A DNA stretch of 64,000 bases from Psychrobacter sp. BI730 (GCF_013414195.1 NZ_JAATTV010000012.1:1-64000), one strand, 5' to 3'; positions 1 through 9,488 are shown, counted from the stretch's first letter. Program-made: numbers and translations. Notes: generated from the sequence alone by a model not told the origin.

Positions 1-60
1 GCTTTTCATGCTACCAGCCATTTGCTCGGCCAGTTTTTTGATGTCAGTTTGGTTAGTCAT
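1..60 (-). CDS. 5' end of an unidentified gene (partial)
   Basis: A minus-strand ATG at position 60 is preceded at seven bases by a good ribosome binding site (AGGAGA), and the frame stays open to the window edge, giving only 20 residues that begin MTNQTDIKKLAEQMAGSM. The stretch looks like the start of an amphipathic helix. It is too short to identify; a small coiled-coil accessory protein is one possibility, but nothing decides it. The gene is divergent from the MoxR gene. Confidence 0.55.
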   Translation of the reverse strand, partial: MTNQTDIKKLAEQMAGSMKS

Positions 61-398
61 TGCTTATTCTCCTGTTAATGGATTATAAGCAGTTACACAG
101 TTTTTAGGAAACTTCCTTAAGATAGTACTATTGTTTTAGAATTTATTTGATACCCGAATAAAAAGACACCGCTGCGTGTCTTTTTTTATGCTCGACTGTT
201 TATTAGGCATATAAATAATTGCTCACTATACATTGCACATAACAATTGTTAATAAATGCGAACGCATGAGTATTTTGGCAATGCATCAGGCTGTGCTAAT
301 CTAATTTATTCTTTACCAATTTATTCGTTATTAGTCATTTATGTTTTAGACCTATCCATTTATAACAACTTATCTATAACAACAATCGAGATCTGATT
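61..398. other. 338-bp divergent intergenic region
   Basis: This region lies between the partial minus-strand gene and the MoxR gene and should hold both promoters. It is AT-rich. The only strong structure is the terminator-like hairpin at 161-187. A short inverted repeat, AGGAA-AC-TTCCT, lies near 107-118. No open reading frame of note was seen. Confidence 0.6.
161..187 (+). terminator. Terminator-like hairpin between divergent genes
   Basis: The arms AAAAGACAC (161-169) and GTGTCTTTT (176-184) flank a six-base loop, and the T run continues to 187. It has the form of a rho-independent terminator on the plus strand, but no plus-strand gene precedes it. It might end a short untranslated RNA starting within 61-160. 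Confidence 0.6.
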
Positions 399-1262
399 AT
401 GACCACAGCTGACAATACTAAGCAAAACTTTACTGGTACCAGTAGTTATATTGCTACCGATGATTTGCAACTGGCCGTAAATGCCGCCATGACCTTACAA
501 AAGCCATTGCTGATCAAAGGCGAGCCTGGTACAGGTAAGACGTTGCTTGCCGAAGAAGTTGCTGAGAGTTTGGGCATGCCATTGATTACTTGGCACGTAA
601 AATCGACGACTAAGGCTGAGCAAGGACTGTATGAATATGATGCGGTATCACGCCTGCGCGATTCACAGTTGGGTGATGATAAGGTCTATGACATTGCCAA
701 CTATATCAAGCCGGGCATGCTGTGGGATGCTTTTACCAGTACAGAGCGTAGCGTACTACTGATTGATGAGATTGATAAAGCCGATATCGAGTTCCCAAAT
801 GATTTGCTACATGAGCTTGATAAGATGTCTTTTTATGTTTATGAGACTGGCGAAACTATTACAGCGGCGCAGCGTCCAGTAGTTATTATTACCTCAAACA
901 ATGAAAAAGAGCTGCCAGATGCGTTTTTGCGTCGTTGCTTTTTCCATTATATCGACTTCCCAGAAGAAGAAACCATGCGCCAAATTATCGAAGTGCATTT
1001 TCCAGACATTCAGGAAAAACTGGTCAATGATGCATTGGATATCTTCTATAAGCTGCGTGGTATTCAAGGTCTTAAAAAGCCGCCATCAACGTCTGAGTTG
1101 GTCGACTGGTTAACTTTGTTACTTGCTGATGATATGGCTCAAGACGAGCTAGAAGAAAATCTGCGCGGCGAGAAATCTATCCCGCCTCTATACGGTGCGT
1201 TGCTCAAAAATGAAGCAGATGTGAGTTTATTACAGCGTTTTGCCAATATGATGCGTCGTTAA
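399..1262 (+). CDS. MoxR-family AAA+ ATPase
   Basis: A 287-residue AAA+ ATPase of the MoxR type, a family that acts as a chaperone-like remodelling ATPase together with VWA-domain partners. Walker A (GEPGTGKT) is at residues 41-48, Walker B (LLIDEID) near 119-126, a sensor-1 Asn in ITSNNEKE near 165, and an arginine pair in FLRRC near 178. The length suits the short MoxR proteins paired with CoxE-like VWA proteins. The VWA gene follows 159 bp downstream on the same strand, so the two probably work as a pair. The natural substrate cannot be read from the sequence. A defence-type or metal-insertion role is possible but not supported by neighbours. Confidence 0.9.
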   Translation: MTTADNTKQNFTGTSSYIATDDLQLAVNAAMTLQKPLLIKGEPGTGKTLLAEEVAESLGMPLITWHVKSTTKAEQGLYEYDAVSRLRDSQLGDDKVYDIANYIKPGMLWDAFTSTERSVLLIDEIDKADIEFPNDLLHELDKMSFYVYETGETITAAQRPVVIITSNNEKELPDAFLRRCFFHYIDFPEEETMRQIIEVHFPDIQEKLVNDALDIFYKLRGIQGLKKPPSTSELVDWLTLLLADDMAQDELEENLRGEKSIPPLYGALLKNEADVSLLQRFANMMRR

Positions 1263-1421
1263 TGTTTGCCGCTTGCGTTGACTTTAACGTCTTATGTCCG
1301 ATATCGGATGTCTATTATGAAGGTCAATGCAAACGCTCATCCTGTGACTGTACCTGTACCAATTAATGATATCAGCAATATCACCAGATAATAATATCAG
1401 CCAATAAGTGATACGACTCTT

Positions 1422-2645
1422 ATGTTTATCAAACTATTCTATACCTTGCGTACTTATGGCGTGCCAGTCAGTACGCGCGAGCTGCTCGATCTCAATGCCG
1501 CGTTAGATAAAGGGCTGATGATGCAGACGCATCCTGAAGATCCAGCACTGACTACTTTTGCTAGCCGCGAAGATATGTATCGGCTGATTCGACTGTGCAT
1601 GGTCAAAGATGAGCGCCATTTTGATAAGTTCGATCGGGCCATGGCGGATTATTTTGAAGGTATCGATAGTCTCGATATGGATGAGCTATTAGCCAAGCTA
1701 ACAGATGTGCCCAAAGAGTGGCTGGATCTGAAGCTCGACCCAAAGAATCTGACTGAAGAGCAAAGACGCCTACTAAAAAAGTACGGCTCGCTTGAAGAGC
1801 TGATGAAGGCGTTAGAAGAACGGTTAAAAGAGCAAAAAGAGCGTCATCAAGGTGGTAGTAAATGGGTAGGGACAGGCGGCACTTCGCCATTTGGTGCCTA
1901 CGGCGACCATCCAGAAGGCGTGCGTGTCGGCGGTGAGTCTCGCAAACGCAGTGCGGCAAAAGTCTGGGAGCAGCGTAAATATCGCAATCTCGATGACGAT
2001 AATCAGCTCGGTACTCGCCAAATTCAAATGGCGCTACGCAATCTGCGTCAGTTTGCGCGGACTGGCAGTGCTGACGAGCTAGATATTCATGAGACTATTA
2101 AACGCACGGCAAAAAAGGGTGTGCTCGATATACATATGCAGGCAGAGCGCCGTAACCGTGTCAAAGTGCTAATGCTGTTTGATGTGGGTGGCAGTATGGA
2201 TATCCATGTCGAAGCGCTCGAAAAACTATTTTCTGCGGCAAAAAATGAATTTAAAACATTAGAGTTCTTCTATTTTCATAACTGCTTGTATGACTATGTG
2301 TGGAAGGATAACAATCGTCGCCATAGTGCGCCGATGCCAACTTTTGAGCTGCTCAATAAATATGGCCGTGAGTATCGTGTTATCTTCGTCGGTGATGCAT
2401 CGATGTCACCTTATGAGTTGATGACAGTCGGTGGTAGCGTAGAGTATATGAATAATGAAGCGGGCATCGTATGGTTGAAGCGCGTACTTGAGCATTTTGA
2501 TAAAGTAACTTGGCTCAATCCTGAAAACCCGTCGTATTGGCAATATACGCAAACCATCGTTGAAATTAAAAAACTATTTGAAAATAAGATGTATCCGATG
2601 ACGCTACATGGTGTTGAAGAAATGACTCAATATATGGCACGGTGA
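1422..2645 (+). CDS. VWA domain-containing CoxE-like protein
   Basis: A 407-residue protein with a helical, charged N-terminal half (a KEQKERHQ-type segment near 137-145) and a von Willebrand factor A domain in the C-terminal half, where VLMLFDVGGSMD near 250-260 is the metal-site motif. The usual DxSxS is DxGGS here, so the first serine is glycine. This resembles the CoxE-like VWA family normally encoded beside a MoxR ATPase, as here. The pair is likely to remodel or activate a target enzyme complex, but the target is unknown. The gene is followed by its own terminator at 2710-2744. Confidence 0.85.
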   Translation: MFIKLFYTLRTYGVPVSTRELLDLNAALDKGLMMQTHPEDPALTTFASREDMYRLIRLCMVKDERHFDKFDRAMADYFEGIDSLDMDELLAKLTDVPKEWLDLKLDPKNLTEEQRRLLKKYGSLEELMKALEERLKEQKERHQGGSKWVGTGGTSPFGAYGDHPEGVRVGGESRKRSAAKVWEQRKYRNLDDDNQLGTRQIQMALRNLRQFARTGSADELDIHETIKRTAKKGVLDIHMQAERRNRVKVLMLFDVGGSMDIHVEALEKLFSAAKNEFKTLEFFYFHNCLYDYVWKDNNRRHSAPMPTFELLNKYGREYRVIFVGDASMSPYELMTVGGSVEYMNNEAGIVWLKRVLEHFDKVTWLNPENPSYWQYTQTIVEIKKLFENKMYPMTLHGVEEMTQYMAR

Positions 2646-2709
2646 TTTTAATATTCAGCCCGATTGATGAATAAATAAAATCTGTTAACACAGCTTAAAC
2701 CCTTATAAC

Positions 2710-2744
2710 AACAGCCGTTATGATAACATAGCGGCTGTTTTTTT
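2710..2744 (+). terminator. Rho-independent terminator after the MoxR/VWA pair
   Basis: AACAGCCG (2710-2717) pairs with CGGCTGTT (2732-2739), and the T run extends to 2744. It lies about 65 bp after the VWA stop codon. Confidence 0.85.
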
Positions 2745-2800
2745 ATCGATGCCAATAAGCTCGATATTGATTGTATATTGGTATGTCTAATAAAGTGTGT

Positions 2801-2825
2801 TAACATTCATTTTAAATGAATGTTA
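2801..2825. promoter_or_regulatory. NsrR-like operator upstream of hmp
   Basis: A perfect 25-bp palindrome: the half site TAACATTCATTT, a central T, and the exact mirror. The core ATTCATTTTAAATGAAT closely resembles the known NsrR consensus (ATGYATTT-N-AAATRCAT), with one departure per half. It sits about 130 bp upstream of the flavohaemoprotein start, where nitric-oxide-responsive repression would be expected. Confidence 0.65.
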
Positions 2826-2956
2826 TAAATGTTCTGAATTGGGCGGTTAAAAATTTTGATGACTACTGTAAAAAGGTCTGCTCATTATTGCCAGTTTAGA
2901 CCGATTATTTTTAACATCTCAATTTATCAATGTAGTTAATGACTAAGAGAAACAAC

Positions 2957-4174
2957 ATGGCCTCACCAAAAACGTTAGAAATCGTCACCGCAACTGTTCC
3001 TGTACTTGAAGAGCATGGCGTTGCGATTACCACTGTGTTTTACAAAAATATGTTTAACGAGCATCCTGAACTGTTAGATATTTTTAATGAGACCAATCAA
3101 AAATTGGGAAGACAGCAGACGGCACTAGCAATGACGGTATTGGCTGCTGCCAAGCACTTGGACAAGTTGGCTATGTTATTACCGCAAGTGACTCAAATTA
3201 GTCACAAGCATAGATCCTTACAGATATTGCCTGAGCATTATCCTATCGTCGGCAAGCATCTGATTGGGGCGATCAAAGAAGTATTAGGTGAGGCGGCTAC
3301 CGATGACATTATCGACGCTTGGACAGAAGCTTATGATGAAATTGCCTCAGTATTTATCCAAATTGAACATAGTATGTATGAAGAAGCAATGTGGCAGGGG
3401 TTTGCACTGTTTAAGGTCACTAAAAAAGAAGCAGTTGCTACAGATATCGCAGCCTTTACCGTGGTACCAGTCGATAAGAGTGAGAACAATTCGGGCAATG
3501 ATTCAGCAAACGCTTTAGAGATTGATTTGAGCAAGTTAATCTTAACCGCTGGTCAATACATCACGGTGAAAACAGACCCAAAAGACAGCGACCATATAGC
3601 CTTACGTCATTATTCTTTATACTCTGCCAGTACCGATGCAGGGATTCAGTTTGCTGTCAGACGTGACAACCGTAATGAACATCATGGGCTGGTCTCTAAC
3701 TATATGCATGATCAACTAGAAGTCGGTGATACGGTTTTATTATCGGCACCAGCTGGTGACTTCGCGCTCAATCAAGATTTGGTACAGCAAAATGATATTC
3801 CGTTAGTGTTGATGAGTGCAGGGGTCGGGGTGACGCCTGTACTGTCTATGTTAGAGGCGCAAGTAATAGCCAATCCTAAACGTCCTATTATTTGGGTTTA
3901 TGCATGTCAAAATATCGCTCATCATGCTTTTTCTGATCAAGTTAGTAAGTTACTCGAACAGGCTGAGAGTGTAGAAAAGCATATATTCTACTTTGAGTCT
4001 GAGCAGATATTAGATGAGACATGGCTTGCTACCTTGCCTAAGCCTGCGGATATCTATGTGTGCGGCTCGATGCCGTTTATGGAGAGCATGATTAATGGGT
4101 TAGTAGCATTAGATCATGGTGTTGATAGTGTCCACTACGAACCGTTTGGCCCTAAGATGAGCTTGGGTGGTTAG
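2957..4174 (+). CDS. hmp: Flavohaemoprotein, nitric oxide dioxygenase
   Basis: Converts nitric oxide to nitrate using O2 and NAD(P)H in the cytoplasm. Residues 1-140 form the globin domain, with the proximal haem histidine in the segment SHKHRSLQ followed by LPEHYPIVGKHL as in E. coli Hmp. A FAD domain follows with the binding motif RHYSLYSA. The NAD domain contains GVGVTPVLSML and ends in the typical FGP motif near the C-terminus. I prefer the ATG at 2957 (405 residues) because the protein then begins MASPKTLEIV and the AAGAGA stretch lies upstream; an in-frame ATG at 2939 would add six residues. A perfect NsrR-like palindrome lies upstream. Confidence 0.95.
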   Translation: MASPKTLEIVTATVPVLEEHGVAITTVFYKNMFNEHPELLDIFNETNQKLGRQQTALAMTVLAAAKHLDKLAMLLPQVTQISHKHRSLQILPEHYPIVGKHLIGAIKEVLGEAATDDIIDAWTEAYDEIASVFIQIEHSMYEEAMWQGFALFKVTKKEAVATDIAAFTVVPVDKSENNSGNDSANALEIDLSKLILTAGQYITVKTDPKDSDHIALRHYSLYSASTDAGIQFAVRRDNRNEHHGLVSNYMHDQLEVGDTVLLSAPAGDFALNQDLVQQNDIPLVLMSAGVGVTPVLSMLEAQVIANPKRPIIWVYACQNIAHHAFSDQVSKLLEQAESVEKHIFYFESEQILDETWLATLPKPADIYVCGSMPFMESMINGLVALDHGVDSVHYEPFGPKMSLGG

Positions 4175-4183
4175 TTTTTAACA

Positions 4184-4291
4184 TATAGTCGGTGAACTAC
4201 TCAACCGCTACGTCGTTACCCTCCTTAGATTTACTAATTGTACAATCTACAGTCGGCTGCCTTGTATCCATTTTAAAGTTATTTGACTATA
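4184..4291. repeat. 108-bp MITE-like element, copy A
   Basis: Bounded by TATAGTC at the left and GACTATA at the right, exact inverted repeats of seven bases. The same 108-bp length and ends recur at 27893-28000, and by hand count 88 of 108 positions agree without a gap. The best conserved internal block is GTCGGCTGCCTTGTA. It has no coding potential and lies just after the hmp stop, between convergent genes. If the outer TA is a target duplication, the ends would be TAGTC/GACTA. Confidence 0.75.
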
Positions 4292-4313
4292 ATATTCAAA
4301 ATAAACGTTTATT

Positions 4314-4354
4314 AAAAAGCACTTAGCATGAAACAATCACGCTAAGTGCTTTTT
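4314..4354. terminator. Bidirectional terminator between hmp and the lipoprotein gene
   Basis: AAAAAGCACTTAGC (4314-4327) pairs with GCTAAGTGCTTTTT (4341-4354) around a 13-base loop. A/T runs on both sides make it usable from either strand, which suits its position between convergent genes. Confidence 0.9.
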
Positions 4355-4388
4355 AATCTTAGTTGAAAATAAAGAGTATCAGGGTGCA

Positions 4389-5204
4389 TTACTCTTTATT
4401 TTCAACCAATCCAATCATCACGCCCATCTCTTTTTTATCCTGCTTGTCGATACTAGGCGCATACAACGCTGAGGCAATACCACCGTCTAAAAACAGCGCG
4501 TTTGAACAACCCAGCTCATCTTTAAATAGCTCTGCAAACTGATAAAAGGTTACAGGCTCATCGCTATTAACAAGCTGTATACCGCCATCACGGCAAACAC
4601 CTGCACCATTACGCAGTTTGATTGAGCTGCTATTGGGGTTGAACTGTGGGTGTATCTCGTCATTGATGACCAGCATAGGGCCCGATTGCGTCGCATACCA
4701 AGGCTGCACATCACCATTGTTTAGCTGCTCATTTAACGCATTACTTTCGGTGATTTGCACTGTGCCAGCTTTGTCCCACCACATAACCCCATTAGGTAAT
4801 AGATGAAAATTACCGCCACCTTCTTTTGTATTTAGCGATTTGAGTTCTTTGCCTTCGATTACGGTATAGCCAATCGGCGCATAGTTTTCATTATACATGC
4901 CTGCATTCATTGCAAATTTGAGGGTCTCATGATTCGGTAATGTGGCCAATAACGCATCAAAGGTCAGCAGAGGCTCATTGTTATCAGAGGATTGCCAAAA
5001 CAGTTGTAATGAATAACGCTCGCTCGCTAACGCGGTAGCATCGACACGGCAAACACTATAAGCAAAGGGCGTGTCTTCAGTCTGACATGACCAGCTATCG
5101 GTGTCGCTGCTAGCTGCGTCAGGATTTGTCTGCTGGCAGGCACTAAGGCCTAGCGCAAGCACTATCGTTGATAGGGATAAGGTAAAAAGAGAACTTGGCA
5201 TCAA
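4389..5204 (-). CDS. Phosphodiester glycosidase-family (DUF2233/NAGPA-like) lipoprotein
   Basis: A 271-residue exported protein. The N-terminus has a hydrophobic signal segment ending in the lipobox LSAC, so it should be a lipid-anchored periplasmic or outer-membrane protein. The body matches the NAGPA/DUF2233 family: MNAGMYNENYAPIGYTV near residue 100, a central ATQSGPMLV, RNGAGVC, and the characteristic FLDGGIASALY near the end. This family cleaves phosphodiester-linked sugars in other organisms; the bacterial substrate is not known. It is a single gene facing hmp across a shared terminator. Confidence 0.85.
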   Translation of the reverse strand: MMPSSLFTLSLSTIVLALGLSACQQTNPDAASSDTDSWSCQTEDTPFAYSVCRVDATALASERYSLQLFWQSSDNNEPLLTFDALLATLPNHETLKFAMNAGMYNENYAPIGYTVIEGKELKSLNTKEGGGNFHLLPNGVMWWDKAGTVQITESNALNEQLNNGDVQPWYATQSGPMLVINDEIHPQFNPNSSSIKLRNGAGVCRDGGIQLVNSDEPVTFYQFAELFKDELGCSNALFLDGGIASALYAPSIDKQDKKEMGVMIGLVENKE

Positions 5205-5306
5205 TCACGCGTCTTTTAATGTACAAATTATTTAAGTTTGGTTGCTATCTACTGCTTAATTACACTTACATCCCTACTTTTCAAGTACAACGATTTAGGC
5301 GCTGAT

Positions 5307-7121
5307 TCAGTCGCTAGTAGGCGGCAAGTCGCGGATTGTATTATTCACATTGCCAATTAATCGTCCACCATCGGTAAGATTGGTCAAATGCTCAGCATTA
5401 TATCCAGCGCTTTGTTCTGTTGGCGCGCCAGTGTCTTTGCCCTTATCGCGCGAGTCTTTATTATAAGCAATGAGTGCGTCATTATTGGCTAAGAAGCTAT
5501 CAGGGTTTGCCATGACCCACATCTGGTTAAATACATCGGCACGGGCACTATGATCGAGCAATGCGCCTTTATCAGTAAAGTAGAAGAATTTGGATAACAG
5601 CTTAATCTGCCCATCGTCTAAGCGGCGTGCAATATGATACGGCTGTAATTGGCTAGGATGCTGTAAACCAACCGCACCTACGATACTGGCAAGCGATTTT
5701 AGCGTGTTTTTATGGAAACTTGCAACACGCTCAGCTTTACTAGGGACGTCGAGCGCCTTTTGACGATAAGGGTCTTGAGTTGCCACACCTGTCGGGCAAG
5801 TGTTGGTATGACAAGAGCGCGACTGAATGCAGCCGACCGCAAACATAAAACCACGTGCTGAGTTGCACCAATCTGCACCTAGCGCAATCATGCGCGCAAT
5901 ATCGAAGCCTGAGACTATCTTGCCGCTGACGCCAAGCTTAATTTTGTCGCGAATACCAGCACCAACTAAGGTATTGTGTACCAGCAAAAACCCTTCGACC
6001 ATTGGCATGCCGACATTGTCCATGAACTCGACGGGCGCTGCACCTGTGCCACCTTCTGCACCATCAATAACGATAAAATCAGGATAGTTATCCGTCTCTA
6101 TCATCGCTTTGACAATCGCCATAAACTGCCATGGCTGACCAATACATAGCTTAAAGCCAACTGGCTTGCCGCCTGATAAATCACGTAGCTGCTGCCAAAA
6201 GGCGACTAACTCGCGCGGGGTGCTAAATGCAGTATGCGAAGAGGGCGAAATGCAGTCTTGACCCGTCGGCACTTGGCGCGTGTCGGCAATCTCTTGGGTG
6301 ATCTTGCTAGAGGGTAGGACACCACCTTTACCAGGCTTGGCACCTTGTGAAAGCTTGACTTCAATCATTTTAACTTGCGGATCGACGGCTTTTTCAGCAA
6401 AAGACTGTGGATCAAAGTTACCATCATTATCACGGCAACCAAAATAACCCGTACCCAATTCCCAAATCAAATCACCACCGAATTTGCGATGGTAAGGGCT
6501 GATCGCACCTTCGCCCGTGTCATGGGTGAAACCGCCGAGTTTCGCGCCTTGATTGAGTGCCATGATGGCGTTGGCTGACAGACTGCCAAAGCTCATTGCT
6601 GAGATATTGAATACTGACATATCGTGTGGCTGCTGACAACGCTCACCGCCGACCATAATTCGAAAGTCTTTGTTCTCTAGTGGTGCACTGATGGTAGATT
6701 GCAAAAACCATTCTTTACCATGAGTATATAAATTGTCCAACGTACCAAAGGCATTGGTATCACTGACATTCTTAGCACGTTGATAGACTAGCGCGCGCTG
6801 CTGGCGTGAAAACGGTACTTGTTCTTTATCGTCCTCAAGCAGGTACTGGCGAATCTCAGGGCGAAAATCCTCTAATACATAGCGAATATGTCCAGCGATA
6901 GGGTAGTTGCTCAATATGGCGTGCTTAGACTGAATCAAATCATAGATACCAAGTGCCACAGCCAAACCACCGATCACAATCAGCCACCAACTTACCAATA
7001 ATAAGCCCGCCAATAGAATTAAAATCGCCGCGCCAAACGTGCTATAGCGAAGTAATAATCCGATAAAGTACGGCGAACTGGTTTTGGGTTCAGGGTTTAG
7101 ATTGGTACGAGATTCAGGCAT
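5307..7121 (-). CDS. FMN-binding glutamate synthase-family protein, membrane-anchored
   Basis: About 604 residues. Two hydrophobic helices occupy roughly residues 20-65. After them comes a domain like the synthase (FMN/3Fe-4S) half of glutamate synthase, with FDGAEGGTGAAP-type phosphate-binding sequence (VIDGAEGGTGAAP) and the iron-sulfur cysteines in CIQSRSCHTNTCPTG. It lacks the amidotransferase domain and no gltD partner lies nearby, so it is one of the stand-alone GltB2-like proteins found in many proteobacteria, whose reaction is not established. I prefer the ATG at 7121 (MPESRTN); a TTG four codons upstream has no better ribosome binding site. Confidence 0.85.
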   Translation of the reverse strand: MPESRTNLNPEPKTSSPYFIGLLLRYSTFGAAILILLAGLLLVSWWLIVIGGLAVALGIYDLIQSKHAILSNYPIAGHIRYVLEDFRPEIRQYLLEDDKEQVPFSRQQRALVYQRAKNVSDTNAFGTLDNLYTHGKEWFLQSTISAPLENKDFRIMVGGERCQQPHDMSVFNISAMSFGSLSANAIMALNQGAKLGGFTHDTGEGAISPYHRKFGGDLIWELGTGYFGCRDNDGNFDPQSFAEKAVDPQVKMIEVKLSQGAKPGKGGVLPSSKITQEIADTRQVPTGQDCISPSSHTAFSTPRELVAFWQQLRDLSGGKPVGFKLCIGQPWQFMAIVKAMIETDNYPDFIVIDGAEGGTGAAPVEFMDNVGMPMVEGFLLVHNTLVGAGIRDKIKLGVSGKIVSGFDIARMIALGADWCNSARGFMFAVGCIQSRSCHTNTCPTGVATQDPYRQKALDVPSKAERVASFHKNTLKSLASIVGAVGLQHPSQLQPYHIARRLDDGQIKLLSKFFYFTDKGALLDHSARADVFNQMWVMANPDSFLANNDALIAYNKDSRDKGKDTGAPTEQSAGYNAEHLTNLTDGGRLIGNVNNTIRDLPPTSD

Positions 7122-7284
7122 AGCGAGGCTCAATAGTAATGATTGATATAGATAAGATGCTTACATTTGTCGCGTACATCATACACGCATGACGTCATTA
7201 CGTCGGTATCAATGGGTAACAGGGTTATAGATGGTGTTTTCGTTTATCCAGCCTAAACCTTGATTTTATTCATTTGAATATGCT

Positions 7285-8112
7285 CTATGTACCACCACCA
7301 ATCCGCTCCGCTAACGCCTGTAATTTTGGCACGAACATCGCAGCATACTCATCCGCTTCCCAGTTAGCACTTGGCACACTGGCATTCAGCGAATACGCGT
7401 ATTGTCCTGTTGCAACATCATAGACCCCGACCGCGACTGCCAGTATATCAGTAGAAAATTCCCCATCAGACACGGTATAGCCGTATTTTTCATAATGCTC
7501 TGCCGCACTGGCTAGGGCAGTTTGCGCATGGTTATAATCTTCAACAGACAAATTCTCTTGTAGATTACTAATGATGACCGCCTTTCTCGCTTGCGTACTT
7601 ACCGCATAAAAAGCACGTCCAATGGCAGTGCGTGCGACAGGTACGGCGGAGCCAACCTGTAAATTGACCGATAGACGAGCAGGACTACGGCAACAGGCGT
7701 GATAGCGCATTTCTCCTTCGACTTCGGTTGCCAAATTCACCGATACTTCGTTTTCACTAGCGAACTGCCGTAATAGTGGTTCAGCTGCTGCCACCATATC
7801 GTGACGACTCCATGCGGTCGCGCTTAGGCGTACCGCACTACTGCCCAATTGATACTGTCCGTGCTCAGTGACACGTAAAAAACCAAGCGTGGTCAAAGTA
7901 TGGATAAGGCGAGTAATGGTTGCTTTTGGTAGTTCGGTCATTTGACATAGCTGTTGATGGGTGAGCCGCTCATGGTGCTCAAAAGCCGCCAGTATGATCA
8001 GTCCCCGTCCCAATGCCGTCACAAACTGTCGGTCGTTCTCTTCTTTGCTCTGACTCATAACGCCATGCATGCGTTCTAATAGTGGCGTAGCTGTCAATGA
8101 TGGTTTTGTCAT
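7285..8112 (-). CDS. IclR-family transcriptional regulator (next to gcdH)
   Basis: A 275-residue IclR-type regulator. Residues about 30-95 form the winged helix-turn-helix (LTHQQLCQMTELPKATITRL), and the C-terminal two thirds form the ligand-binding domain with the usual VGSAVPVARTAIGRA segment. It is divergent from gcdH, with 191 bp between starts, and two palindromes lie in that gap. By the usual IclR arrangement it should control the glutarate genes and itself. The effector is unknown; glutarate or glutaryl-CoA is a guess. The start is supported by AGGA upstream. Confidence 0.88.
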   Translation of the reverse strand: MTKPSLTATPLLERMHGVMSQSKEENDRQFVTALGRGLIILAAFEHHERLTHQQLCQMTELPKATITRLIHTLTTLGFLRVTEHGQYQLGSSAVRLSATAWSRHDMVAAAEPLLRQFASENEVSVNLATEVEGEMRYHACCRSPARLSVNLQVGSAVPVARTAIGRAFYAVSTQARKAVIISNLQENLSVEDYNHAQTALASAAEHYEKYGYTVSDGEFSTDILAVAVGVYDVATGQYAYSLNASVPSANWEADEYAAMFVPKLQALAERIGGGT

Positions 8113-8196
8113 TTTATTCCTATCTCTTTTGATGGCGATATTTTTTGATAAAGGTTTACAGCGCAGCGAAAGTTTGCTTTAATGGTTTTAAATTAT

Positions 8197-8220
8197 GAAA
8201 CTAAGTTTCGCACAGCGGAA
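8197..8220. promoter_or_regulatory. Candidate IclR operators between regulator and gcdH
   Basis: Two overlapping inverted repeats lie in the divergent promoter region. GAAACT-A-AGTTTC at 8197-8209 is a perfect palindrome. TTTCGC-ACA-GCGGAA at 8206-8220 is imperfect at one position and has the form common for IclR-family sites. Confidence 0.5.
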
Positions 8221-8303
8221 TAAAAAAGTCAATGACTTGTTAGACCAAATGATGTATCAATCACTATTCGTCAGTCGGGATGACTGATACCAAGGAGATC
8301 CAC

Positions 8304-9488
8304 ATGGCAACATCTACTAGCCCACGCTTTGATTGGGAAGATCCTTTTTTACTACGTGATCAGCTCACTGAAGAAGAGCGTATGGTCACCGACAGCGCGC
8401 GTCAGTTTTTTCAAAAAGAGCTGATGCCTGGCATTATTGAGGCCAATCGCAATGAGAATTTTGACCGTAATATCATGCGTCAAATGGGTGAAATGGGTCT
8501 GCTTGGTGTCACGATTGAAGGTTATGGCTGTGCTGGCTTATCGAGTGTTGCTTACGGTCTGATTGCCAAGGAAGTAGAAGCCGTTGATTCGGGCTACCGT
8601 TCAGCGATGAGCGTACAGTCAAGCCTAGTGATGCATCCTATTTGGGCGTATGGCACAGAAGAGCAAAGAGAGCGTTATTTGCCTAAGCTTGCCACAGGTG
8701 AGTATGTAGGCTGCTTCGGTCTGACTGAACCAGACTCAGGATCTGATCCTTCATCGATGTCTACTCGTGCGCGCGCTGTGGATGGCGGTTATGAGTTGAC
8801 TGGTAATAAAATGTGGATCACCAACAGTCCTATCGCTGACGTATTCGTCGTGTGGGCAAAAGACGATGCTGGCGAGATTCGTGGTTTTGTTTTAGACAAA
8901 GGCATGAAAGGATTATCTGCGCCGAAAATCGAAGGTAAGTTCTCACTACGTGCATCAGTCACTGGTGAGATTGTCATGGACAAAGTATTCGTTCCTGAAG
9001 CCAATGCCTTCCCAGATATCCGTGGTCTAAAAGGGCCATTTGGCTGCTTGAATAAAGCCCGTTACGGTATCGCTTGGGGTTCGATGGGTGCAGCAGAATT
9101 CTGCTGGAAAGCCGCCCGTCAGTATACGCTCGATCGTAAGCAGTTTGGTCGTCCACTAGCGGCAACGCAGCTGGTACAGTTGAAGCTTGCCAATATGCAG
9201 ACAGAAATTACCTTAGGTCTACAAGCGGCGCTACGCGTGGGTCGTCTGATGGATGAAGACAATGCAGCACCTGAAATGATCTCACTTATTAAGCGTAACA
9301 ACTGTGGCAAGGCGCTTGATATCGCTCGTATCGCTCGTGATATGCATGGCGGCAACGGTATCTCTGATGAGTTCCATATTATCCGTCACGTGATGAACTT
9401 GGAAGCCGTCAATACTTACGAGGGTACACATGATATTCATGCGCTTATCCTAGGCCGTGCACAGACAGGCATTCAAGCGTTCTTTTAA
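8304..9488 (+). CDS. gcdH: Glutaryl-CoA dehydrogenase
   Basis: An acyl-CoA dehydrogenase of 394 residues that oxidises and decarboxylates glutaryl-CoA to crotonyl-CoA in lysine, cadaverine and glutarate breakdown. Hallmarks are [15 protein letters not shown] near 140-155, [15 protein letters not shown], and the catalytic glutamate in [10 protein letters not shown] near the C-terminus. The final segment [11 protein letters not shown] is typical of GcdH. The start is the ATG at 8304 because AAGGAG ends six bases upstream; an ATG at 8280 would add eight residues with no binding site. It is followed by a terminator and then a CoA-transferase gene that would supply its substrate. Confidence 0.93.
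   Translation: MATSTSPRFDWEDPFLLRDQLTEEERMVTDSARQFFQKELMPGIIEANRNENFDRNIMRQMGEMGLLGVTIEGYGCAGLSSVAYGLIAKEVEAVDSGYRSAMSVQSSLVMHPIWAYGTEEQRERYLPKLATGEYVGCFGLTEPDSGSDPSSMSTRARAVDGGYELTGNKMWITNSPIADVFVVWAKDDAGEIRGFVLDKGMKGLSAPKIEGKFSLRASVTGEIVMDKVFVPEANAFPDIRGLKGPFGCLNKARYGIAWGSMGAAEFCWKAARQYTLDRKQFGRPLAATQLVQLKLANMQTEITLGLQAALRVGRLMDEDNAAPEMISLIKRNNCGKALDIARIARDMHGGNGISDEFHIIRHVMNLEAVNTYEGTHDIHALILGRAQTGIQAFF

Noticed and set aside
399..2645. MoxR-VWA pair as a defence system
   Set aside because: No effector, nuclease or mobile-element neighbour accompanies it; CoxE-like pairs are common housekeeping genes of unknown target.
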